A DNA stretch of 64,000 nucleotides from NCBI GenBank assembly GCA_934668515.1, contig CAKUNS010000007.1, positions 1-64,000 on the forward strand, given 5' to 3'. Source of the stretch: an uncultured Eggerthellaceae bacterium (lineage in GTDB: Bacteria > Actinomycetota > Coriobacteriia > Coriobacteriales > Eggerthellaceae). The notes under the pieces were generated by a model. The model did no database searches, was not told the origin of the DNA, and saw nothing but the letters and a program-made list of their open reading frames with translations. Of this stretch, positions 55,864 through 64,000 are shown piece after piece. The position numbers were made by a program, and so were the translations under genes. Each line of letters starts with the position of its first letter. The stretch's first letter is position 1.

Positions 55864-57294
55864 TTATTCCTTAGCACGCGGCTTAGAAAGCCCCAGCACG
55901 CACAGCAGCGCAATAACCGCGGCAGCCGCCGACACAATCAGAGCGATATGCATGCCCTGAGCAACGCCAAAGATCGCCATGATGCTGGTATACGTTGCCA
56001 AACCCACGGAGTTGCCAACCGCTTGGCCCGTCTGGATGACGGAATTGCCCTGCACGCGCAACTCGGGTTTCAACTGAATCTGCGGACCAGCAGAAAGCCC
56101 CGCACCGTATGAACCACTAGCCACGCCACCAAATAGGCACACCGCATAAACCACCCAGATATTCGCCGAGGGCACCAGGACGACAAGCAGAACAAGCGTG
56201 ACGACGATTCGGGCAACTGTGCCCAAAATCAAAACGCTGCGCGCATTTCCCGAAACGCCGATACGCTTGCCCATAAGCGGCGACAGGAATAGCGACAGGA
56301 TCGTGAACGCCGAAATCGTAAGCGCCGCTTCGATAGCCGAAGCGCCCATCACATACAGCGCGAACGTCGGCAAGAAGAAATACGGGGCGAGGTTCGAGAA
56401 GTTGGTGAAAATGTTCGCCAACGTGAAGCACATGATGTCGCGGTCTTTCACGGCGGACATCGGGATGATGGCGTCGTTCCCCTTGCGTTTGATAGCGAAC
56501 ACAGTAAGAGCGCCCGCGATCACAGCTATCGCTATCATTGCATTGGAGGGCGCACTGCCAAAGGGAACGTAATTAACGCCAAGCGAAAGCATGGTTGAAA
56601 TGGACCCCAAGCACACGCCCAGGCTTGCCATGCCAAGCGCGTCAAACGAGCCGCCTTTATGCGCCAGGCATTCGACCTGATCATCGGGCACGCGCAAACC
56701 AAACCACACAAACACCGTGCCTACCAGCATGATGGGCCAGAACAGGTGGCAAACCCAGCGCCACCCGGCCACCTGAATGATGACGCCGGCAATAAGCGGA
56801 CCGGCAATCGCGCCAGCCGCCATGATGGCCCCGCAAAAACCTAGGTACAAACCGGCCTGTTTCACGTCATACATATCGCGGATCATCGAATAGCTTAGGA
56901 CGAACACCGCAGCGCTTAAGGCGCCGTAGAACGGACCCGTGCCAATGACGAGCGTCATGCTTTGCGCAGTTGCGAACAGCAAAAGGCAAACGATGCCCAC
57001 AATCATAGACCCGCAGAACAGCTGACGCTTCCAAGCGGGCTTTCGAGCAACGATGTAGCCCCATAGCGGCATGAAGACGACGCTGCCAACGGAGTTGAGC
57101 GTTGACGTGAATGCATAGATATCGGTGCCGCCGATCTCTAAGGCGGCAACGGGCAAGATAGTCGAGATCACGGCCATGAAGCAAACGGCTCCGATCAAGG
57201 CAATGTAAATGCCCTTCAAAGTCGTCTTCTTCTTAGCCTCAGGCGCATCCAAAAACGGATTCCCTGAACGTAACGCCTTAGCTTCAGCAGCCAT
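55864..57294 (-). CDS. MFS transporter, DHA2 (14-helix drug/proton antiporter) type
   Basis: A 476-residue membrane protein with about 14 hydrophobic helices, the number typical of the EmrB/QacA group. Visible landmarks are the loop PLWGYIVARKPAWKRQ after helix 2 (motif A-like) and AGAIAGPLIAGVIIQVAGWRWV in the helix 4-5 region (motif C-like). The ATG has AAAGGAGGG upstream. It lies between phosphatases A and B, next to a TetR gene, the usual layout of a regulated exporter. Its cargo is unknown and could be a product of the neighbouring hydrolases or a toxic compound. Confidence 0.9.
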   Translation of the reverse strand: MAAEAKALRSGNPFLDAPEAKKKTTLKGIYIALIGAVCFMAVISTILPVAALEIGGTDIYAFTSTLNSVGSVVFMPLWGYIVARKPAWKRQLFCGSMIVGIVCLLLFATAQSMTLVIGTGPFYGALSAAVFVLSYSMIRDMYDVKQAGLYLGFCGAIMAAGAIAGPLIAGVIIQVAGWRWVCHLFWPIMLVGTVFVWFGLRVPDDQVECLAHKGGSFDALGMASLGVCLGSISTMLSLGVNYVPFGSAPSNAMIAIAVIAGALTVFAIKRKGNDAIIPMSAVKDRDIMCFTLANIFTNFSNLAPYFFLPTFALYVMGASAIEAALTISAFTILSLFLSPLMGKRIGVSGNARSVLILGTVARIVVTLVLLVVLVPSANIWVVYAVCLFGGVASGSYGAGLSAGPQIQLKPELRVQGNSVIQTGQAVGNSVGLATYTSIMAIFGVAQGMHIALIVSAAAAVIALLCVLGLSKPRAKE

Positions 57295-57323
57295 AGCGCC
57301 CTCCTTTCATATTACGTTTTGGC

Positions 57324-57359
57324 AAAAAGGAGGGTCGCACCGCCAGGCGATGCGACCCT
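57324..57359 (-). terminator. Terminator after phosphatase B
   Basis: A 9-bp stem AGGGTCGCA (57331-57339) with TGCGACCCT (57351-57359), followed on the minus strand by CCTTTTTGCC. It separates phosphatase B from the MFS gene. Confidence 0.7.
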
Positions 57360-57400
57360 TGAAAGCTTATTGCCCGTCAAGCTTCGAAATTGAAGCCCGA

Positions 57401-59500
57401 TTACAGCTCCTCGGTAAGGATCGTGTAGGCCGGCGCGCCTTCGCACTCGGCGGGGAAACGCACGCCCAGAAGCGCTGCGGCCGTCGGGGCAAGATCGACC
57501 TCGCGAGGATAGAGCTTCATCTCGAAGCCCTCCTTGATGCCAGCGCCAGCTGCGATGAAGACCGGGCTGGTGGAGGTGTTCGCGTAACCCTCGGCCGTGG
57601 AGAGAGACTCGCCGTGGTCGTAGACGTACGCCTGGTCGACGAAGAAGACGATGTCGCCGCTGGTGTAGTCGCCGCCCAAGCCAAGCAGCACGGCATCCTT
57701 CTTGTGAAGGGCCAGAGCCACCACGCGATGGTTGGTGAACGGATCGCGATAGCTGTACAGATCGGAGATGATCTGCTCCTCGAGCTCCCATTTCTCCTCG
57801 GGATCGACGATACCGAAGCGATCGCGGCCCTTCAGGTTCACGAAGATGGCGTTCGAGCCGGTCTGAACGGCGCGTGTCTTCTCCCAATCGATATCGGGGG
57901 TATCGCGGCCGTACTCGTCCTTCTTCATAACGGTGTAGCCAAGATGCTTAAGGACGCCGACATTCACGTTGTAGTTGTCGCCGATCAGCGGGTCGAAGTC
58001 GCCGGTGCGGCAAACCAGACCGTGGTCGGAGAACAGGAAGATCGTCCAGCCCTCGTCCAGCAGGTGCAGGAACTCGCCTACGTACTCGTCGCAAGCCTCG
58101 TAGGTGCCAATAGCAAGCTGGTAGATCTCTTCCTCGGAGTAACGGCTGTCGTAGCGGTCCTTCAGCACGTTCATGTAGGTATGGCCGCTCAGGTCAACCA
58201 GGTGGTAGTGGCTGAAGACAACCTCGACGCCCTTCTCCTTGATCATGTGGTTGATGCAGTCGGCCTGCCATTTGCCTGCAACATGCCACTGAACAGTGTT
58301 GCAGTCGCGCATGATCTTGTAGTCGTTGGAGATCATGCCCGTGGGAACCGGAGGACCGAACTTGCCAACGCATTCGTCGAAGACCCAGCCGGGCCACCAA
58401 ACGCGCTTGTCGTCTGCGGAGAATGCGGTGGAGTACCACACACGCAGGCTGGAGCCGTCTTCTGCGATCTCGAGGATGCGCATGTTGCGGACGACGTTCT
58501 CAAGCTGGCCGGTGGGAAGCGGCATGAAGTCGGGGACGTTGGTTGCGAACTCGCCTTCCTTGACCACGCGAATGGGCTCGGGAGCGTCCTTGGACGCGTA
58601 AATGGCGATGCGGTCGTACTTGCCCTCTTCGTTCTTCAGGATGAGGCACGGCTTGGGGAAATGGCCCATGACCTGGAACCACGTGAACTCCTTGGCGCCT
58701 TCGGGGGCGTTTGCCCAGCCCTCGGGCTCGACGATCTGGGAAAGCGTGAGGCTGCCGGGGTACTTGTGCAGGTCGTCCATCTGAGCGCGATCGTTCATCA
58801 GAACGTTAACGCGCATGTCCATGGCCTGCCTGGCCTCGTAGCCGTTGAACTCACCGACACTTGCCTTGAACTCTTCCCAAAGCTCGTCCCAGTAATCCTG
58901 ATGAGTGGGCGTTTCGTAAGCGGCCTTGTAACGCTTGACTTCCTTGTCGTCGCCCGTCAGTTCGTCGGTGAACTGGGCAGCGCCGTAGTAAAACTTGGTC
59001 TTGGTTGCCTTCTCGGAAGCGAAGATGACGCCTTCAACGTCACGCATCGCGTAGCTGAAGCCCAAAGCTCCCGGGCTGGTGCCATCGACGACGTACAGGT
59101 TCTCGGAATCGCTGGTCGGAGGCCATGCACCGCCAGGCCAGTGCCAAACGAGCGTCTTCTTGCCAGCTTCAGCGGTGACGTTCCACAACGGCTCGGCATG
59201 GACGTTGGTGGAATAGATGCCGGCGAAGTTGACGTCAAGCTCACCCTTCTTGGTGATGTTGAAGTCCTCGACGCCATGCGTCATAGGATAAGCACCCGTA
59301 GCCAACGTGGTCCACATCGGCGGGGTGATGGTGGGCACGCCACCCAGAAGCTTGAGGTCGTGACGCGCAGAACCGCGCTCGATGAGCTTCTTGGTGTTGG
59401 GCATATGGCCCTCGTCCACCATGACGCGCGTGAATTTGGGGTCGAGGCCATCGACGCCCAGAAGCAGTACCTTTTCGGAAAGACCCTTCGATCGAAGCAT
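57401..59500 (-). CDS. Alkaline-phosphatase-superfamily hydrolase, paralogue B
   Basis: A 699-residue protein with the same elements as paralogue A: LLGVDGLDPKFTR at the N-terminus, TPPMWTTLATGAYPMTHG (nucleophile Thr near residue 64), SHYHLVDLSGH, FLFSDHGLV, YDHGESLSTAEG and REVDLAPTAAALLGV. Much of the sequence is identical to A, so duplication was fairly recent or is maintained. Differences cluster in the middle (about residues 170-330), where specificity might lie. The ATG has GGGAGGG upstream. It is followed by its own terminator. Substrate unknown. Confidence 0.87.
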   Translation of the reverse strand: MLRSKGLSEKVLLLGVDGLDPKFTRVMVDEGHMPNTKKLIERGSARHDLKLLGGVPTITPPMWTTLATGAYPMTHGVEDFNITKKGELDVNFAGIYSTNVHAEPLWNVTAEAGKKTLVWHWPGGAWPPTSDSENLYVVDGTSPGALGFSYAMRDVEGVIFASEKATKTKFYYGAAQFTDELTGDDKEVKRYKAAYETPTHQDYWDELWEEFKASVGEFNGYEARQAMDMRVNVLMNDRAQMDDLHKYPGSLTLSQIVEPEGWANAPEGAKEFTWFQVMGHFPKPCLILKNEEGKYDRIAIYASKDAPEPIRVVKEGEFATNVPDFMPLPTGQLENVVRNMRILEIAEDGSSLRVWYSTAFSADDKRVWWPGWVFDECVGKFGPPVPTGMISNDYKIMRDCNTVQWHVAGKWQADCINHMIKEKGVEVVFSHYHLVDLSGHTYMNVLKDRYDSRYSEEEIYQLAIGTYEACDEYVGEFLHLLDEGWTIFLFSDHGLVCRTGDFDPLIGDNYNVNVGVLKHLGYTVMKKDEYGRDTPDIDWEKTRAVQTGSNAIFVNLKGRDRFGIVDPEEKWELEEQIISDLYSYRDPFTNHRVVALALHKKDAVLLGLGGDYTSGDIVFFVDQAYVYDHGESLSTAEGYANTSTSPVFIAAGAGIKEGFEMKLYPREVDLAPTAAALLGVRFPAECEGAPAYTILTEEL

Positions 59501-59610
59501 GTGAAACCCTCCCTTTCGTACAAACTTTGCCTTTTATGCAACCGGTGCGCGGGACCTCCCGAACCCACGCACCGGTAAACGCCTATTGGCCTGACTCTTT
59601 CAGAGCCTAT

Positions 59611-61680
59611 TTAGCAAACGCCTTCTTGGTCGATGACCTGGTAGGCAGGGGCGCCCTCGCACTCATGCGGCATACGCAGACCCATGCAGGTTGCGATGGT
59701 CGGGGCAACGTCCACCTGGCGGATAACGCGCTTGGTGGTGCAGCCTTCCTTGATGCCGGGGCCAGCTGCGATGAAGATCGGGCCGGCGGAGGTGTCGCAC
59801 TCACCGAGGGACGTGGCCATGGAGTCGTCATGGTCATGCTCGTAGCCCTCAGCCATGCAGTAGATGATGTCGCCGCACTCGGGGTACTCGCCGCCGAGAC
59901 CCAGAGGCACAGCATCCTTGCGACGCAGAGCCCAAGCGATGATGCGCTTGCCGGACTCCTCGTCCTTGATGTTGTACAGATCGGTGATGATCTGCTCCTC
60001 GAGCTCGTACTGATCGGCGGGATCAACCAAGCCGTCGATGACGGTGCCGTCAGGCAGGGTGTGCTGGTTGCGGCCCTTGATGTTCAGGTAGATGTGCATC
60101 TCGCGGTTAGCGACAGCAGTGGTCTTGGTCCAGTCGAGACGACGACGCTTCTTGCCGGTCTCGGGATTGACCTCGCGGACGGTGTAGCCCAACTTCTCCA
60201 TGATCTGGACGTTGCAGCCGGTGTCGCCGAGGCCGCGGAGACCCCACTTCGGGCAAACCTGAGCATGGTCGGAGACGATGAAGAAGGTCCAACCCTCGTC
60301 CAGGAAGTGCATGAACTTGGCGAAGTAGTTGTCGATCTGCTTGTAGATGGCCTGCATGATGAACTCGTACTGCTCAGGCGTGACGTTCTCCGTGCCCTTT
60401 TTCAGGTTGCGAATGAACATGTGCTTCTGCAGGTCGGGTGCATGGAAGTGGCTGAAGACAACCTCGTAGCCGTCGTTCTCCATGAGGTAGCACAGAGCGT
60501 CGGCCTGGAAGTCGGCAACGTGCTGCCAGCACTGATGCATGCAGTCGTAGATGAGCTCGAAGTCGCCGAAGCCCAAGGTGGAGCAGGGAGAAGGATAGCC
60601 GACGTTCTCGACGATTTCCTTGTAGAGGCTCTTGGGGGACCACATCATGTCAGCAGCGATGTTCATGGAAGCGGAAACCCACATGCGGACCTTGGAGCCG
60701 TCCTCAGCAAGCTCGAGAACGCGCATGTCGCGGGTAGCCTTGATCATGTCGTCGCCCTTGACGCAGTCATCAACGATGTCGCGGACGTACTCGCGGTTAT
60801 GGATGACAGCCAGCGGCTCTTCAGCGCGCTTGTTCTTGTAGATGGCGATGTGATCGTACTTGCCGTCCTCGCCCTTCAGGATGAGGCAGTTACGACGGAT
60901 GAGGCCGCCGCTCATCAGCAGGACGAATTCCTTAGCATCTGCCGGGACGTCGATGGTCCACTTGGCAGCAGGCTTGATGGAGGAGTAAGCAACGTCGGCA
61001 GGGATCTTGTCGGAGCCGCCCTGGCCGTCCTTGTTGGGGTTGACGATGTACAGGCGGAAGCCGTCGTCCATCTTGCGCTGCATGAGGGAAGCCATGCCGC
61101 CGGACTTCTGCTTCTTCTTCTTGTCGTCGTCGCCAAGACCGGTGACAACGCAAGGAACCTTAGCGTCGGTCATAGCGCCAGCGCGGTACTCGATGACTTC
61201 GTTCTTCTCGGAAGCCATGACCATGTACTCGCCGTCGACCTGAGCGGAAGACATGTTAACGCCGCCCGGGGAGGTGCCGTCAACAACGCTGAGGTTGGGG
61301 CTGTCGCTCGAAGGAGGCCAAGCGCTGCCGGGCCAGTGCCAAACAAGCGTCTTCTTGCCGGCTTCAGCGGTGACGTTCCACAACTGCTCTGCGTGGCAGT
61401 TGGTGGAGTCGAAGTTCAGGTTGACCATGTCCAGATCGCCGCCCTGACGATAGAAAGCGGTGATGCCATGGGTCTCGGGGTAAGCACCCGTTGCAAGGGT
61501 GGTCCACTGCGGCGGGGTTACCGTAGGCAGTGCGCCCAAGAGCATGAGGTCCTGACGGGCAGCGCCCATCTCGAGGATCTTCTTCGTATTGGGCATGATG
61601 CCCATGTCAACGTACTTACGGGTGAGCCTGGGGTCCATTGCGTCAACGCCAAGCACTGCGACCTTAGTTGCTTTGGTCAT
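59611..61680 (-). CDS. Alkaline-phosphatase-superfamily hydrolase, paralogue C (divergent)
   Basis: A 689-residue member that keeps the catalytic pattern: VAVLGVDAMDPRLTR, TPPQWTTLATGAYPETHG, SHFHAPDLQKH (here the metal loop reads APDLQKH where A and B have VDMSGH/VDLSGH), FFIVSDHAQV and REVDVAP-like RQVDVAPTIATCMG. It is clearly more divergent than A is from B and has a Lys-rich insert (GLGDDDKKKKQKSGG). The start at 61680 has AAAGGAGAGAGG. A short reading frame with its own ribosome site lies upstream. A LysR gene is divergent from it. Substrate unknown. Confidence 0.86.
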   Translation of the reverse strand: MTKATKVAVLGVDAMDPRLTRKYVDMGIMPNTKKILEMGAARQDLMLLGALPTVTPPQWTTLATGAYPETHGITAFYRQGGDLDMVNLNFDSTNCHAEQLWNVTAEAGKKTLVWHWPGSAWPPSSDSPNLSVVDGTSPGGVNMSSAQVDGEYMVMASEKNEVIEYRAGAMTDAKVPCVVTGLGDDDKKKKQKSGGMASLMQRKMDDGFRLYIVNPNKDGQGGSDKIPADVAYSSIKPAAKWTIDVPADAKEFVLLMSGGLIRRNCLILKGEDGKYDHIAIYKNKRAEEPLAVIHNREYVRDIVDDCVKGDDMIKATRDMRVLELAEDGSKVRMWVSASMNIAADMMWSPKSLYKEIVENVGYPSPCSTLGFGDFELIYDCMHQCWQHVADFQADALCYLMENDGYEVVFSHFHAPDLQKHMFIRNLKKGTENVTPEQYEFIMQAIYKQIDNYFAKFMHFLDEGWTFFIVSDHAQVCPKWGLRGLGDTGCNVQIMEKLGYTVREVNPETGKKRRRLDWTKTTAVANREMHIYLNIKGRNQHTLPDGTVIDGLVDPADQYELEEQIITDLYNIKDEESGKRIIAWALRRKDAVPLGLGGEYPECGDIIYCMAEGYEHDHDDSMATSLGECDTSAGPIFIAAGPGIKEGCTTKRVIRQVDVAPTIATCMGLRMPHECEGAPAYQVIDQEGVC

Positions 61681-61752
61681 ATCCCTCTCTCCTTTCGCGC
61701 TATGCGATTCGAATAGCGGCACAAGCCGTACCGCCTAACCGATGTTTCAACT

Positions 61753-61836
61753 TTACTTTGCGGGGAGCGGGTTGAGAATAAGCAATGGGTTTCGGTTATT
61801 GAACCACCTATCAACGATTGGTTGCATCCCCTTCAT
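61753..61836 (-). CDS. Possible 27-residue leader peptide
   Basis: A 27-codon frame, MKGMQPIVDRWFNNRNPLLI and seven further residues (LNPLPAK), ends at TAA 72 bases before phosphatase C. AGGAG lies nine bases before its ATG. The peptide is Asn/Pro/Leu-rich with no run of a single regulatory amino acid. It may be a translated leader or a chance frame; no membrane helix is evident. Confidence 0.4.
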   Translation of the reverse strand: MKGMQPIVDRWFNNRNPLLILNPLPAK

Positions 61837-61894
61837 ATAGTCTCTCTCCTGCTGTTATTACCTTTATTTATGTCGTACAATTCCGAAATATGAT

Positions 61895-61921
61895 ACCCCT
61901 TTCAATTTTTGAATGAGGGGT
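61895..61921. promoter_or_regulatory. Inverted repeat upstream of the LysR gene
   Basis: ACCCCTTTCAA (61895-61905) is matched by TTGAA then AGGGGT (61909-61921) with a 2-base bulge. It lies about 50 bases before the LysR start and between the divergent LysR and phosphatase C genes, the usual place for a LysR binding site. Confidence 0.5.
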
Positions 61922-61968
61922 GTTGGCCTAAACCAACAGTTGTCTCAACGCTTTGGGGAAGGGGCGCT

Positions 61969-62910
61969 ATGAGGCTTGATCAGCTGCGCTATCTGCGCGA
62001 TATCAACCAAACCAATTCCATATCGAAAACTGCAAGCAGGTTCTTCGTCTCGCCGCAGGCTTTGTCGAAAAGCATGCAGCAGCTTGAGGCCGAGATCGGC
62101 GCCACCGTTTTGGTACGCTCGCCCTTCGGCGTCACGCTCACGCCGCAAGGTGAACTGTTTCTTAACAAGATGAGCCCGTTCATCGATCAATACGACGCGC
62201 TGCACGAGGAATTCCTTAGCTCGACGGAAGGCGAAGGCGATTCCGACGCGCCCGAAACCATCCATATCTGCATTTCTTCGGTGCTGGCTTCGTTGTTGCT
62301 GCCTCAGGCCATCGCCAACTTCCGCTCCAAGCATCCGCGCACCCGCATCACCGTGGAAGAAGTCGAGTACAACGAAATCTTCCCCGCACTCAGCGAGGGG
62401 AAATGCGATCTTGCACTGCTTACCGTGAACGACGAGTACTTTTATAAAGAGTGGAACGACGCCGGCGAAAAGGATTTTCACTACAACCTGTTGCTGTCCG
62501 ACCGTTTGGTTGGCTGCGTGTCCTCCTCGTCCCCCATGGCTAAAAAGGAAACCATCACGCACAAAGACCTTAAGATTTACGGCTGGACGGCCTTGAATAT
62601 CGTGTACCGCCAGAAAGCGTACGAGGTCATGGAGCGTTACGTGAAGCGCTACGGCAAGGCAAGCGGCAACGCCAATGCGCTGTACTCGGGCTCGAACGTC
62701 GCATTCCATCACGAGGCAATGCGCGAGCTGGGCGTTATCACGCTTATGCCGCGCTCCGTGTTCCAGAAGGCGTTCAATCCCAAGCACTTCACTGTGAAAT
62801 ACCTGGAAGAATCGCCGTCGGGTGTCATCTATCACACGGCGATCTATCCCACCTCGCACCCGCACGCACATCTGCTGGAGCTCACGAACTCGCTGCAGTC
62901 CATGGTGTAA
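61969..62910 (+). CDS. LysR-family transcriptional regulator
   Basis: A 313-residue regulator: N-terminal winged helix-turn-helix (MRLDQLRYLRDINQTNSISK, then FFVSPQALSKSMQQLEAEIG, about residues 1-60) and a substrate-binding-like effector domain (about 95-300). It is divergent from phosphatase C and its leader frame and so is the likely regulator of that gene. The start at 61969 has GGGGAAGGGG. The effector is unknown. Confidence 0.92.
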   Translation: MRLDQLRYLRDINQTNSISKTASRFFVSPQALSKSMQQLEAEIGATVLVRSPFGVTLTPQGELFLNKMSPFIDQYDALHEEFLSSTEGEGDSDAPETIHICISSVLASLLLPQAIANFRSKHPRTRITVEEVEYNEIFPALSEGKCDLALLTVNDEYFYKEWNDAGEKDFHYNLLLSDRLVGCVSSSSPMAKKETITHKDLKIYGWTALNIVYRQKAYEVMERYVKRYGKASGNANALYSGSNVAFHHEAMRELGVITLMPRSVFQKAFNPKHFTVKYLEESPSGVIYHTAIYPTSHPHAHLLELTNSLQSMV

Positions 62911-62950
62911 GGTGCAAACCGCCTTCGCCAAAACCCATCCCATACACCAA

Positions 62951-62988
62951 AAAGCCGCCGTTCATTGCTGAGCAGCGGCTTTCTTGTT
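62951..62988. terminator. Terminator after the LysR gene
   Basis: AAAGCCGC (62951-62958) pairs with GCGGCTTT (62975-62982), followed by CTTGTT on the plus strand. It may also serve the convergent transporter gene. Confidence 0.65.
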
Positions 62989-63039
62989 GGTTGCAAGCAA
63001 TTCGCGCTAGGCGATGCGCATCTGCGTCGAAGGCTTCTC

Positions 63040-64000
63040 CTACGAAACGAAGAGCATATTCGCCATAGGCAGGCCGATGAAGATCAGCACAGCCAAAGCA
63101 ACGACGAGCATTATCGAGCCGTATTTCAGGATATCGCCCATCGACACCTTATCGCGATTGGAGTGAAGCATCGCAGCCGCCATCGAAGCCGAAGGTGCGA
63201 GCAAGGCCAGATTGATGGACATAGTAACCACAACCGCAAGCGCGTTAGGATTGGCGATGCCCAATGCCGGGGTCATTGCGACGATCAGCTGAACGAATAC
63301 CGCGCCGGTGATAGCGTTGTTCGCAACATTCGTGATCAGGTTGCCAAGCACGATAAGCACCACCGCGAAGAACAAGACGCTCTTGCCGCTGAACAGCGGG
63401 GTAAGAATCCCGACCAGCCACTCGCGAATGCCGGTCGCCTCTCCCAGAAGGCATCCGGAAACGAACATGCAGACAACGACAAGCAAATACAGGTCCCAAG
63501 AGACGTACTCTTTGCATACCGATACAGGATCCAACACCGGCTCGCCGTCAATCTTGATGAACGAGAACAGGGCGATGACGAAGATGACGTAGCCAAGAGT
63601 ATCGAGCTCCGTCAAAAACTGCGTGATAGCCCAATCAGCCGGCAGCAAGGTAGGGCCAAGGGCAACGACCAGCAGCATGATCATCGAAACGATGTAGAGC
63701 TTCTGCTTGATGTTCATCGGATCCAGAGGCTCTTGAGCAATAAGCTCTGGGTTGACGGCAGCCATCTTGCTCATGTCGGGGCGAAGCACGAATTTGATGA
63801 GAAGCGTCAGCAGCACCATCACGATAAAGCTGAACGAAATGCTGAAGATCATATAGTTGGCGTAATCGAACGCGATTCCGCTAGCAGCCTCGAAAGCACC
63901 CATGATAATAAGCTGCGCACCCCAGAACGGCAGAGCGGCCTCGCCCATAATTACCGCCATGAACGTAGCAAGGACCATGATCTTGCAATAGCGATCATTG
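63040..64000 (-). CDS. SLC13/DASS-like anion transporter, partial
   Basis: The C-terminal ~320 residues of a membrane transporter; the frame stays open to the window edge, so the N-terminus is outside. About eight or nine hydrophobic helices are visible. The loop-rich motif GNLITNVANNAITGAVFVQL and the later ALLAPSASMAAAMLHSN resemble the SNT/SPA-type hairpin motifs of SLC13/citrate/ArsB-like (ion transporter superfamily) proteins. Likely substrates are sulfate, phosphate or di-/tricarboxylates. It stands next to the phosphatase locus, so uptake of a related anion is possible but not shown. Confidence 0.75.
   Translation of the reverse strand, partial: NDRYCKIMVLATFMAVIMGEAALPFWGAQLIIMGAFEAASGIAFDYANYMIFSISFSFIVMVLLTLLIKFVLRPDMSKMAAVNPELIAQEPLDPMNIKQKLYIVSMIMLLVVALGPTLLPADWAITQFLTELDTLGYVIFVIALFSFIKIDGEPVLDPVSVCKEYVSWDLYLLVVVCMFVSGCLLGEATGIREWLVGILTPLFSGKSVLFFAVVLIVLGNLITNVANNAITGAVFVQLIVAMTPALGIANPNALAVVVTMSINLALLAPSASMAAAMLHSNRDKVSMGDILKYGSIMLVVALAVLIFIGLPMANMLFVS

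Noticed and set aside
52868..61716. Very long plus-strand open frames (700-790 codons) antisense to all three phosphatase genes.
   Set aside because: They mirror the minus-strand genes in a fixed frame, lack ribosome sites and recognisable domains, and such shadows are expected in GC-rich coding DNA with strong third-position bias.

Overview
The window reads as a stretch of chromosome from a high-GC Gram-positive bacterium, most likely a gut-type Coriobacteriia/Eggerthellales member. This is inferred from four things: the actinobacterial gene order rpsA, coaE, uvrB; the mix of T-box leaders and an ECF transporter; a TAT-type lipoprotein binding protein; and three very large alkaline-phosphatase-superfamily proteins. 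No rRNA, tRNA, CRISPR array, insertion sequence or phage gene was recognised. From base 1 to about 48.6 kb almost everything is on the minus strand; after that the strands alternate.

Layout, left to right. 0-7 kb: tyrS, a U32-family protein, a small lipoprotein and a class A penicillin-binding protein with a Ser then Gly/Thr-rich tail. 7-14.6 kb: arginine cluster argC-argJ-argB-argD-argG-argH, without argF, with a readable promoter before argC and a terminator between argG and argH. 14.8-16.4 kb: a lone glutamate-cysteine ligase and an orphan Phd/YefM-like antitoxin preceded by a LexA-like box. 16.4-21.2 kb: pheS-pheT-map behind a Phe T-box. 21.4-25.6 kb: a complete four-gene ECF importer (TrpP-like S component, two ATPases, EcfT) behind a T-box whose apparent specifier codon is TGG, so a predicted tryptophan importer. 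25.6-34.2 kb: recN, dtd, uvrB, coaE and rpsA, with a divergent OafA/SGNH acyltransferase set between coaE and rpsA. 34.4-39.9 kb: a five-gene peptide/nickel ABC importer with a histidine-rich ATPase. 40.2-41.8 kb: glnB-amtB with GAAAC/GTAAC motifs upstream. 42.2-48.6 kb: a lipid and housekeeping operon (carboxyltransferase-BCCP fusion, accC, asp23, nusB, xseB, dxs).

48.9-64 kb is the more accessory part: a thioredoxin, a TetR regulator with its own palindrome, an unknown 86-residue protein, and an OmpR-type two-component system with direct repeats at its promoter. Then comes a locus of three paralogous ~700-residue phosphatase-superfamily enzymes, interleaved with a TetR regulator, a multidrug-type MFS exporter, a LysR regulator and an SLC13-like anion transporter that runs off the window end. 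A 27-codon reading frame with a strong ribosome site precedes the third paralogue.

The items most worth a second look are the phosphatase-paralogue locus with its leader reading frame, the carboxyltransferase-AccB fusion at the acc locus, the T-box(Trp)-controlled ECF importer with one degenerate ABC signature, and the PII protein lacking Tyr51. I did not find a clearly novel defence or mobile system. All functional calls rest on reading motifs and context; no database search was run.
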